NCBI RefSeq assembly: GCF_002939865.1
Contig: NZ_MDEE01000041.1
Location: 1 to 36,332, forward strand
Direction of reading: 5' to 3'
DNA from: Xanthomonas dyei
GTDB lineage: Bacteria > Pseudomonadota > Gammaproteobacteria > Xanthomonadales > Xanthomonadaceae
Length of the DNA: 36,332 nucleotides
In this document: piece by piece, positions 25,493 through 31,623 of the stretch
How positions within the stretch are numbered: the stretch's first letter is position 1
Layout: every line of letters starts with the position of its first letter
Position numbers and translations under genes: made by a program
Notes under the pieces: model-generated
Databases searched by the model: none
What the model saw: only the letters and a program-made list of their open reading frames with translations
What the model was told of the DNA's origin: nothing

Positions 25493-26677
25493 ATGCTCAA
25501 ATCGCTTTGCCTGTCAGTTGCGTGTCTGCTCTTGCTGGTGGCGTGCGAACGCAGCGCGACGTCTGCCGATGCCGGGGCGGCGCAGCAAAACAATGCCGGG
25601 CAGGCGGGCGATGGCGACCACATGGTGTCGGTGGATACGCCCGAGCCGGTGGCGCCACCGCCCCGCCCGCGCGCGCAGGCGGGCGAGGCCGGGTGGCCGG
25701 CAGCAGCGCTTGAGGCGGGCCAGGCGTGGATCAGTTGCGCCACCGATTACAGCAAGGAGGCCGGCGACGGCACGCTGTTGCCGGCACTGGATCGGGCCAG
25801 CGTGGAGGCGGCGCTGGCGCCGTGCCGCGAGACCGGGTTGGTGCGGGTGCGCTATGCGGGCAAGATCAATGCCGGTTTCGCCGCGTTGGTGTGGCGCCTG
25901 GCGGCGGTGGCCGAGCAACTGCGGTTGCCGCATCGCATTCTGGATCTGGATTCCAGCGGCGGGCAGGTGGAGGCAGCGATCCGCGCCGGCGACACCATCG
26001 GCGAATCCAATTGGACGATCTGGGTGCGCGAGGGCTCGATCTGCCACAGCGCCTGCGTGTTCGTGCTGGCGGCCGGCGATAACCTCCTGGTGGCCGGCAA
26101 GGTCGGCATCCACCGGATGATGCGGATCAGCTCCAAGGCGACGTCGCGTTCGGAACTCAATCGCGAATTGCGCGAGGTCTACGGCAACGTCAAGGATTAT
26201 CTGGAGCGTAACGGCGTGGCGGTGGCGGTGGCCGATCTGATGATGACCGTGCCTAACCGCAGCCTGCGGCTGCTGACGATGGAAGAACTGCGCGAGTACG
26301 GGTTGGACGGCACCAACGCCGTGCAGGACGACCTGGAGCGCATCCGGCAGATGCGCAAATGCGGCGATGCGTTTGTTCGCCGCAAAGATGCGTTTCTGGT
26401 GGCGTTCGATCAAAAGTGCAAAGGCGAGGGCGCAGATCTGGATGCGGTCAACGCGTGTGGGCTGGCCCTGAAGCAGCGCTTCGGTTTTCCGGATGCGGCC
26501 TGCCCGGAAGAAAGCCCGCTGGCCGAGACCGATGCCGCCGCCCTGCCGGCAACCCCGGCGGCCGACACGCAGACCGGTTCCGCAGCGGAAGAGCGACCAC
26601 AGGCAGAACCGAGCGCCGCCGCGGCGCCGGATGCTGCAGAGTCGGAGCCGTCGACGCCCGCGCACGCCGAGGGCTGA
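25493..26677 (+). CDS. Lipoprotein with ClpP-like (COG3904-type) domain
   Basis: This 394-residue protein has a lipobox LLLLVAC with Cys18. A Pro/Ala-rich linker leads to a ClpP/crotonase-like core at about 100-220. The core shows RVRYAGKINAGFAALVW, the glycine loop LDLDSSGGQVEAAIRAG, a CHSACVFVLAAGD block that places Ser at the nucleophile position, and a His in GKVGIHRMM. These are features of predicted periplasmic proteins of the COG3904 type, often thought to be serine peptidases. A Cys-containing helical region follows (MRKCGDAFVRR, FDQKCKGEG). The last 60 residues are low-complexity Ala/Pro/Glu. It is divergent from ada-alkA and followed by a small membrane protein. The substrate is unknown and protease activity is inferred. 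Confidence 0.8.
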   Translation: MLKSLCLSVACLLLLVACERSATSADAGAAQQNNAGQAGDGDHMVSVDTPEPVAPPPRPRAQAGEAGWPAAALEAGQAWISCATDYSKEAGDGTLLPALDRASVEAALAPCRETGLVRVRYAGKINAGFAALVWRLAAVAEQLRLPHRILDLDSSGGQVEAAIRAGDTIGESNWTIWVREGSICHSACVFVLAAGDNLLVAGKVGIHRMMRISSKATSRSELNRELREVYGNVKDYLERNGVAVAVADLMMTVPNRSLRLLTMEELREYGLDGTNAVQDDLERIRQMRKCGDAFVRRKDAFLVAFDQKCKGEGADLDAVNACGLALKQRFGFPDAACPEESPLAETDAAALPATPAADTQTGSAAEERPQAEPSAAAAPDAAESEPSTPAHAEG

Positions 26678-26753
26678 GCGCGGGGCAGGTTTCACGCGTA
26701 TCGCACTGCGCGCTGCCTATCGTCGCCCCATCACAACCGGGCCGGGGGGCAGT

Positions 26754-27008
26754 ATGCGAGGCAAGACCAAGGGCGTTGTACTGGCGTATCTGCCATCGGC
26801 GTTGCTGGTGCTGGTGGGCTTCGGCGTGGCCGAGCTGCTGCGCGTTGCCGCCACCGCACTGCATGCGCAATGGCCGGCCACGCTGGGGATGTGGCTGAGC
26901 CTGGCGGCGCTGGTTGCGGCCATCGCGCGCGCGTTCTGGGTCAGCTGGCGCCTGTGGCGCCCGCGCGGCGTGGCCGCCGTGCCGCCTGCTCCCGGCGGAG
27001 AGCTCTAG
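26754..27008 (+). CDS. Small inner-membrane protein, unknown function
   Basis: This 84-residue protein has two hydrophobic segments, residues about 8-30 (VVLAYLPSALLVLVGFGVAE) and about 42-62 (ATLGMWLSLAALVAAIARAF). A basic loop WRLWRPRG and a proline-rich tail follow. The start at 26754 follows a G-rich Shine-Dalgarno (GGGGGGCAGT) and gives a basic N-terminus MRGKTKG. The frame is open further upstream but overlaps the preceding gene. No family was recognised. It lies 76 bases after the ClpP-like lipoprotein gene on the same strand and may be cotranscribed with it. Confidence 0.6.
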   Translation: MRGKTKGVVLAYLPSALLVLVGFGVAELLRVAATALHAQWPATLGMWLSLAALVAAIARAFWVSWRLWRPRGVAAVPPAPGGEL

Positions 27009-27180
27009 CGATTCGATCCAGGCCGAACGCCTCTGCTTGCGGGTGGGTGCAGCGTTGATGGCGCCGGCTGCGCAGGTTCGAGCCGCCTTTTGCTGGTGGC
27101 CCCACGGCGCGGTTACACGCCAACGCGACAGTGTCGTCCGGATCATGCAGTCAGCCGCTCCTCCCCCGATCGCGCGCCGC

Positions 27181-27208
27181 TTGTGTTGCGCAGGTCCGGC
27201 CATAGACT
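27181..27208 (+). promoter_or_regulatory. Promoter of the DUF4019 gene
   Basis: TTGTGT (27181-27186) and TAGACT (27203-27208) are separated by 16 bases, a reasonable sigma-70-type promoter. It would leave a leader of about 55 bases before the ATG at 27269. Confidence 0.45.
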
Positions 27209-27268
27209 GCGTTACCCGCCGCAATGTGTGCGGTCCATCTCTTTCCAACCCGTTCAAGGTGCTGTCCC

Positions 27269-27808
27269 ATGCTTGGTCCTCGTTTGCTTGTCGCGTTGGT
27301 GTTGGCTCCAGCGCTGGCGTTCGCTCAACAACCGCAGCCTTCCCGCGCGGCCACTGCCCAGCCGGCGCCCGCGGCACAAAAGCCGGCGGCGGGGCAGCCC
27401 GCGCCAGCGCTGAGCGCGGCCCAGCAGGCGCAGGTTGCCAAACAGGACGTGGAGATGACCCAGGCCGCCTTGCGCGTGGCGCAGATGGTCGATGCCAACA
27501 AGGCGGCCTCGCTGTGGGACGGTGCGTCCAGCGTGGCCAAGACTGCAGTCAAGCGCGATGCCTTCGTCGCCCAGCTCGCCGGCGAGCGTACGCGTCTGGG
27601 TGCGATGGTCGGGCGTGGCCAGGGCTCGGTGACGCGGGTGAAATACGGCCCCGGCGCACAGGTGCCCGAAGGGTTGTACGTCAACGTCAGCTTCCCGACC
27701 CGGTTTGCCAACGCGCCGCAGCCGGTGCGCGAGCTGGTGTCGTTCCGGCTGGACGAAGACAAGACCTGGCGCGTTGCGGGCTACAGCCTGCGCACGGCGG
27801 CCAAGTGA
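27269..27808 (+). CDS. Exported DUF4019-domain protein
   Basis: This 179-residue protein has a clear signal peptide (LLVALVLAPALAFAQ, cleavage near residue 20). An Ala/Pro/Gln-rich linker follows to about 60, then a DUF4019-like domain: QAALRVAQMVDANKAASLWD, SSVAKTAVKRDAFVAQL, ERTRLGAMVGRG, and C-terminal strands VPEGLYVNVSFPTRF and KTWRVAGYSLR. The domain's biochemical role is not known. The start at 27269 gives the signal peptide; the longer frame to 27224 has no support. A promoter lies about 60 bases upstream. The MAPEG gene follows after 25 bases, so the two may be cotranscribed. Confidence 0.8.
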   Translation: MLGPRLLVALVLAPALAFAQQPQPSRAATAQPAPAAQKPAAGQPAPALSAAQQAQVAKQDVEMTQAALRVAQMVDANKAASLWDGASSVAKTAVKRDAFVAQLAGERTRLGAMVGRGQGSVTRVKYGPGAQVPEGLYVNVSFPTRFANAPQPVRELVSFRLDEDKTWRVAGYSLRTAAK

Positions 27809-27833
27809 TGCGGCAGCCCACCGGGAGACCGAC

Positions 27834-28235
27834 ATGCAACTGACCATCGAACTGCAGATGCTGGGCTGGGCCATGGTGCTCGGCCTGGTACAGCTGCTGG
27901 CTGCATCAACCAGCATGACCGCCCAGCGCGGCACCAAGTGGAATGCCAGTCCGCGCGATGGCGATGCCAAGCCGTTGACCGGCGTGGCCGCACGGCTGGA
28001 TCGCGCGTTTCGCAACTATCTGGAAACCTTTGCGATCTTTGCCGCCGCGGTGCTGGCGGTAACCGTGGCCGGTCGCATCAATGCGGAAACCGCCTTGGGC
28101 GTGCAGTTGTATCTGTGGGCGCGGGTGGCCTACGTGCCGGTTTATGCGGCCGGCATCCCCTATCTGCGCAGCGCAATCTGGGTGGTGTCGTTCTGGGGCA
28201 TCGTCAAGCTGGTACGCGCGCTGCTGGGTTGGTAA
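27834..28235 (+). CDS. MAPEG-family membrane protein
   Basis: This 133-residue protein has four predicted helices. Typical MAPEG elements are the charged helix 2 region GVAARLDRAFRNYLETFAIFA, in which the Arg-Asn-x-x-Glu core matches the glutathione-binding signature of the family, and later LYLWARVAYVPVYAAGIPYLRS. Bacterial MAPEG proteins are trimeric membrane enzymes that may have glutathione transferase or peroxidase activity, though many are uncharacterised. The start at 27834 follows GGGAG. It is separated from the DUF4019 gene by 25 bases and probably shares its transcript. The reaction is not predictable beyond the family. Confidence 0.85.
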   Translation: MQLTIELQMLGWAMVLGLVQLLAASTSMTAQRGTKWNASPRDGDAKPLTGVAARLDRAFRNYLETFAIFAAAVLAVTVAGRINAETALGVQLYLWARVAYVPVYAAGIPYLRSAIWVVSFWGIVKLVRALLGW

Positions 28236-28444
28236 GGCATTACGGTTCTGGCGCGTGCACGCGTGGCGTGCATTTCGCTTGATTCCGATCGAGCGACGGC
28301 TCGCGCGTTGGCTCCAGGTTGGGCGCAGCGGTCGTGGCAGGTGCGCAGCATGCAATCGGTGGATGTCGTCATCCGCCGTTGTTTAGACGGGCCTGGGCGT
28401 GCAAGCGGGCAGGCAATACGAGCATTCCGCCGCACTGGATGGCA

Positions 28445-28759
28445 TCAGCTCGGCACCCGCGCCACGATCGCATCGATCGCTGTCTGCGTATCGCCACTGC
28501 GCATGGCGTCTTCCAGCAGCGGGATCGTCCAGGCGCACCCTGCATGGGTCAGATGCACGCGCCAGCCGCCTCGCCAGCCGTCCAGCTCGTCCAACGCCAG
28601 CATGATGCAGCCGCCACGGTCGGCATGGCCGCCATGGATGGATTGCTCCAGCCAGAACGGGCGCGCCGCGCCGAGTTCGATCGAGAACACGTAGACGTCG
28701 TGTTTCGGATCTTCGGCCGAGGGAGCGATATTGCGCTGGCCGATCTCGATCACCCTCAT
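28445..28759 (-). CDS. Hypothetical protein overlapping the S4-domain gene
   Basis: This 104-residue soluble-looking protein begins MRVIEIGQRNIAPSAEDPKH. It has a run DVYVFSIELGAARPFWLEQS and a Trp-rich stretch LDGWRGGWRVHL, with no signal peptide and no recognised motif. Its ATG overlaps the stop of the S4 gene by four bases (ATGA), which supports it as a real, translationally coupled gene. No family was recognised, and the function may be related to RNA or ribosome work through its neighbour, which is inference only. Confidence 0.6.
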   Translation of the reverse strand: MRVIEIGQRNIAPSAEDPKHDVYVFSIELGAARPFWLEQSIHGGHADRGGCIMLALDELDGWRGGWRVHLTHAGCAWTIPLLEDAMRSGDTQTAIDAIVARVPS

Positions 28760-29010
28760 TCGCCGGACTCGGACTCGGACTCGGACTCGGGGTCCATGGC
28801 CATGACGCGAATCTCCACGTCGTCCAGTTGCACGAGTTGACCGGGGCGGATCTTCGCGGTCTTGCGCAGCTCCTGCACGCCATCGACGCTGACCGCGCCG
28901 CTGGCGACGATGGCCTTGCCCTGGCCGCCGCTATCGGCAATACCGGCTAGCTTGAGTAACTGGTTGAGTTCGATGTACTCGCCGTCCAGGTCGAATTCCA
29001 GGAATTGCAT
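28756..29010 (-). CDS. S4-domain RNA-binding protein (YbcJ-like)
   Basis: This 84-residue protein is almost entirely one S4 fold. The core is YIELNQLLKLAGIADSGGQG, then KAIVASGAVSVDGVQELRKT and KIRPGQLVQLDD, as in E. coli YbcJ and related small RNA-binding proteins associated with ribosomes. The start at 29010 was chosen for family length, although the frame is open to 29388. The C-terminus ends in an acidic Ser-Glu repeat (PESESESESGE), encoded by four copies of one hexanucleotide that could expand or contract. It is coupled to the next gene by a 4-base overlap. Confidence 0.82.
   Translation of the reverse strand: MQFLEFDLDGEYIELNQLLKLAGIADSGGQGKAIVASGAVSVDGVQELRKTAKIRPGQLVQLDDVEIRVMAMDPESESESESGE
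28765..28788. repeat. Hexanucleotide repeat (GGACTC)4 within the S4 gene
   Basis: Four perfect tandem copies of GGACTC read as Glu-Ser repeats in the S4 protein tail. Gain or loss of units would stay in frame. Confidence 0.9.
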
Positions 29011-29439
29011 GCTGCGCTCGGTCAAAAAGAAACCGATTATCCGCCCGGAGCCGCGGCCGGCACCACCATGCGCAAGCCCGCACCAGACACATGGCTGCGC
29101 GCAGGCAGCCGCAGCGCGCTGCCGCCTTGCGGGCGATGCGGTCGTCGGCATGGGGGGGGCGGCTACTCGCGGCGCAACCGCGCAATCTCCCCCAGCAGGC
29201 TCTGGGCGGCGGTCATGCTGCGGCCGGCCTGGGCATCGTCGATTTGCAGGTCTGTATCCAGGGGCATGGCTCCGAGGCAGGGCGGGAGTGGGGAAGCGCG
29301 TGCCAGGATGATTCGCCGGGGCGGGCGAATCCTCACAACCTGAACAAAACGTCACAACCCTTCGACACGAAGGGGGGTAAGGGCGCACACTATGCAGCTT
29401 TGCGCCTGCCGGATCCGTGCGGCGCCTCCGGAGTTACCC
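29011..29439. other. 429-base region between the S4 gene and deaD
   Basis: The region separates divergent genes and should hold both promoters. It contains one short minus-strand frame of 34 codons (listed separately). Close to the helicase gene, around 29360-29373, CCCTTCG-ACA-CGAAGGG can form a 7-bp hairpin, in what is probably the helicase leader. Cold-shock helicase mRNAs often have structured leaders, so this may be regulatory. Nothing else is supported. Confidence 0.4.
29163..29267 (-). CDS. Possible small protein, 34 residues
   Basis: The frame reads MPLDTDLQIDDAQAGRSM, then TAAQSLLGEIARLRRE and a TAG stop. The composition looks protein-like: an acidic start, an AGRSMT turn and a basic amphipathic helix. 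This resembles the C-terminal part of ParD-like antitoxins, so it may be a small gene or a remnant. GGAG lies only two bases before the ATG, which is too close for an ideal ribosome site, and the frame is open upstream. No partner toxin gene is seen. This is a weak call. Confidence 0.25.
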   Translation of the reverse strand: MPLDTDLQIDDAQAGRSMTAAQSLLGEIARLRRE

Positions 29440-31359
29440 ATGACCCAAGAATCTTCCGCGCCGCTGCTGTTTGCAGACCTCGGCCTCTCGGACGCTGTGA
29501 TGAAAGCCGTTGCCAACGTTGGCTACGAGTCGCCGTCGCCGATCCAGGCTGCCACCATTCCCGCGCTGCTTGCCGGCCGCGACGTCCTCGGCCAGGCGCA
29601 GACCGGTACCGGCAAGACCGCCGCGTTCGCGCTGCCGGTGCTGTCCAACGCCGATCTGAATCAGCTCAAGCCGCAGGCGCTGGTGCTGGCTCCGACCCGC
29701 GAACTGGCCATCCAGGTCGCCGAAGCCTTCCAGAAATATGCCGAAGCCATCCCCGGTTTCCGCGTGCTGCCCGTCTACGGCGGCCAGCCGTATGCCCAGC
29801 AGCTGAGCGCGCTCAAGCGCGGCGTGCATGTGGTGGTAGGTACCCCGGGCCGGGTGATCGATCACCTGGATCGCGGCACCCTGGATCTGTCCCAGCTCAA
29901 GACGCTGGTGCTGGACGAAGCCGACGAAATGCTGCGCATGGGCTTCATCGACGACGTCGAAGCCGTGCTCAAGAAGCTGCCGGAAAAGCGCCAGGTGGCG
30001 TTGTTCTCGGCCACCATGCCGCCGGCCATCCGCCGCATCGCGCAGACCTATCTGAAAGACCCGGCCGAAGTCACCATCGCGGCCAAGACCACCACCTCGG
30101 CCAACATCCGCCAGCGCTACTGGTGGGTGAGCGGGCTGCACAAGCTGGACGCGCTGACCCGCATCCTTGAGGTCGAGCCGTTCGACGGCATGATCATCTT
30201 CGCGCGCACCAAGGCCGGTACCGAAGAGCTGGCGCAGAAGCTGCAGGCCCGTGGCCTGGCCGCGGCCGCCATCAACGGCGACATGCAGCAGGCCGCGCGT
30301 GAAAAGACCATTGCCCAGCTCAAGGACGGCAAGCTGGACATCCTGGTCGCCACCGACGTGGCCGCCCGCGGCCTGGACGTGGAGCGCGTCAGCCACGTGC
30401 TCAATTACGACATCCCGTACGACACCGAAAGCTATGTGCACCGCATCGGCCGTACCGGTCGTGCCGGCCGCAATGGCGACGCCATTCTGTTCGTCACCCC
30501 GCGCGAGAAGGGCATGCTGCGCTCGATCGAACGCGCGACCCGCCAGCCGATCGAAGAAATGCAGCTGCCGAGCGTGGATGCGGTCAACGACACCCGCGTG
30601 GCGCGCTTCATGACCCGCATCACCGAGACGCTGGCCGGCGGCCAGATCGAGATGTACCGCGATCTGCTGCAGCGCTACGAGGCCGAAAACAACGTGCCGG
30701 CGATCGAGATCGCCGCGGCAATGGCCAAGTTGCTGCAGGGCGATGCGCCGTTCCTGCTGACCCCGCCGGTGCGTGGTGCGCGCGAAGAGTTCACCCCGCA
30801 GCGCACCGAGCGTGCCGACCGTGGAGATCGCGGCGACCGTGGTGAGCGTCCGCGTTTCGAACCCAAGTTCGAGCGTGGCCCGCGTGCCAACGATGGCGAG
30901 CGCGCACCGCGTCCGCCGCGTGCCGACGATGCCGGTAGCGAGCGTCCGCGCCGTGACCCGGCCCCGCGTGGCGAGCCGGAGTTCGGCATGGAGAGCTATC
31001 GCATCGAAGTGGGCCACACCCACGGCGTGAAGCCGGCCAACATCGTCGGCGCCATCGCCAACGAGGCCGGTCTGGAAAGCCGCTATATCGGCCGGATCGA
31101 TATCCAGGACGATTATTCGATCCTGGATCTGCCGGCCGACATGCCGCGCGAGCTGCTGACGCACCTGAAGAAGGTCTGGGTCTCCGGCCAGCAGCTCAAC
31201 ATGCGCAAGCTGGAAGAAGGCGAGGCGGCGGCGTCGCCGTCCAAGCCGCGCTTCCCGCGTGGTGGCAAGCCGTCCGGTCGTCCGAACGGCCCGGGGCGTC
31301 CGATGGATCGCGCCGGCGCGCCGCACCGCAAGGGCCCGCCCAAGCCGCGCGGCGAGTAA
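29440..31359 (+). CDS. deaD: DEAD-box ATP-dependent RNA helicase (DeaD/CsdA type)
   Basis: This 639-residue protein has the complete helicase core: Q motif (FADLGLSDAV... SPIQ), Walker A QTGTGKT at 54-60, PTRELA, TPGR, DEAD at 159-162, SAT at 190-192, ARGLDVE and HRIGRTGRAGR. An Arg/Asp-rich low-complexity linker (about 455-520) leads to a DbpA-type RNA-binding domain (ESYRIEVGHTHGVKPANIVG, YIGRIDIQDDYSILDLP). A basic tail rich in Arg, Pro and Gly ends the protein. This domain order is typical of DeaD/CsdA, which unwinds RNA during 50S assembly and in the cold. The start at 29440 follows CCGGAG. The long leader suggests regulation at the RNA level. Confidence 0.95.
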   Translation: MTQESSAPLLFADLGLSDAVMKAVANVGYESPSPIQAATIPALLAGRDVLGQAQTGTGKTAAFALPVLSNADLNQLKPQALVLAPTRELAIQVAEAFQKYAEAIPGFRVLPVYGGQPYAQQLSALKRGVHVVVGTPGRVIDHLDRGTLDLSQLKTLVLDEADEMLRMGFIDDVEAVLKKLPEKRQVALFSATMPPAIRRIAQTYLKDPAEVTIAAKTTTSANIRQRYWWVSGLHKLDALTRILEVEPFDGMIIFARTKAGTEELAQKLQARGLAAAAINGDMQQAAREKTIAQLKDGKLDILVATDVAARGLDVERVSHVLNYDIPYDTESYVHRIGRTGRAGRNGDAILFVTPREKGMLRSIERATRQPIEEMQLPSVDAVNDTRVARFMTRITETLAGGQIEMYRDLLQRYEAENNVPAIEIAAAMAKLLQGDAPFLLTPPVRGAREEFTPQRTERADRGDRGDRGERPRFEPKFERGPRANDGERAPRPPRADDAGSERPRRDPAPRGEPEFGMESYRIEVGHTHGVKPANIVGAIANEAGLESRYIGRIDIQDDYSILDLPADMPRELLTHLKKVWVSGQQLNMRKLEEGEAAASPSKPRFPRGGKPSGRPNGPGRPMDRAGAPHRKGPPKPRGE

Positions 31360-31365
31360 GCCACG

Positions 31366-31410
31366 CTGACAATCGGCTGCGCGGCGAAGCGCGGACGTAG
31401 CCGGTGTCAG
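31366..31410 (+). terminator. Long imperfect hairpin downstream of deaD
   Basis: CTGACA-AT-CGGCT pairs with AGCCG-G-TGTCAG, with an inner GCGC/GCGC pair, and is followed by pyrimidine-rich TTCCGCTATTCCTTTC. It begins seven bases after the deaD stop and is a plausible, imperfect terminator or 3' stabiliser. Confidence 0.45.
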
Positions 31411-31484
31411 TTCCGCTATTCCTTTCAAGGCATAGCCTGGCAATGCAAGCAAGCGTGTCCCGACAGGGGCCGCAGATGGCGGAT

Positions 31485-31501
31485 GGTCAGCCAGACTGAC
31501 C
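31485..31501. repeat. Short hairpin in the leader of the GGDEF-EAL gene
   Basis: GGTCAG-CCAGA-CTGACC is a perfect 6-bp stem with a 5-base loop, 120 bases before the downstream start codon. Confidence 0.4.
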
Positions 31502-31569
31502 GTTTCCGCCGGCCGTCCGGCAAACGGACGCCGCCATACAGACTCGGCCATGACGGCCGCTACTGCCTT

Positions 31570-31590
31570 CAGGCGCCCACTGGGCGCCTG
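31570..31590. repeat. Perfect 10-bp hairpin upstream of the GGDEF-EAL gene
   Basis: CAGGCGCCCA-C-TGGGCGCCTG is a perfect inverted repeat 33 bases before the ATG at 31624. No T-tract follows. It could be a regulator site or an mRNA hairpin near the ribosome site. Confidence 0.5.
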
Positions 31591-31623
31591 ACTCGCATTG
31601 GGTGGCGGTACACGAGGACGGCA

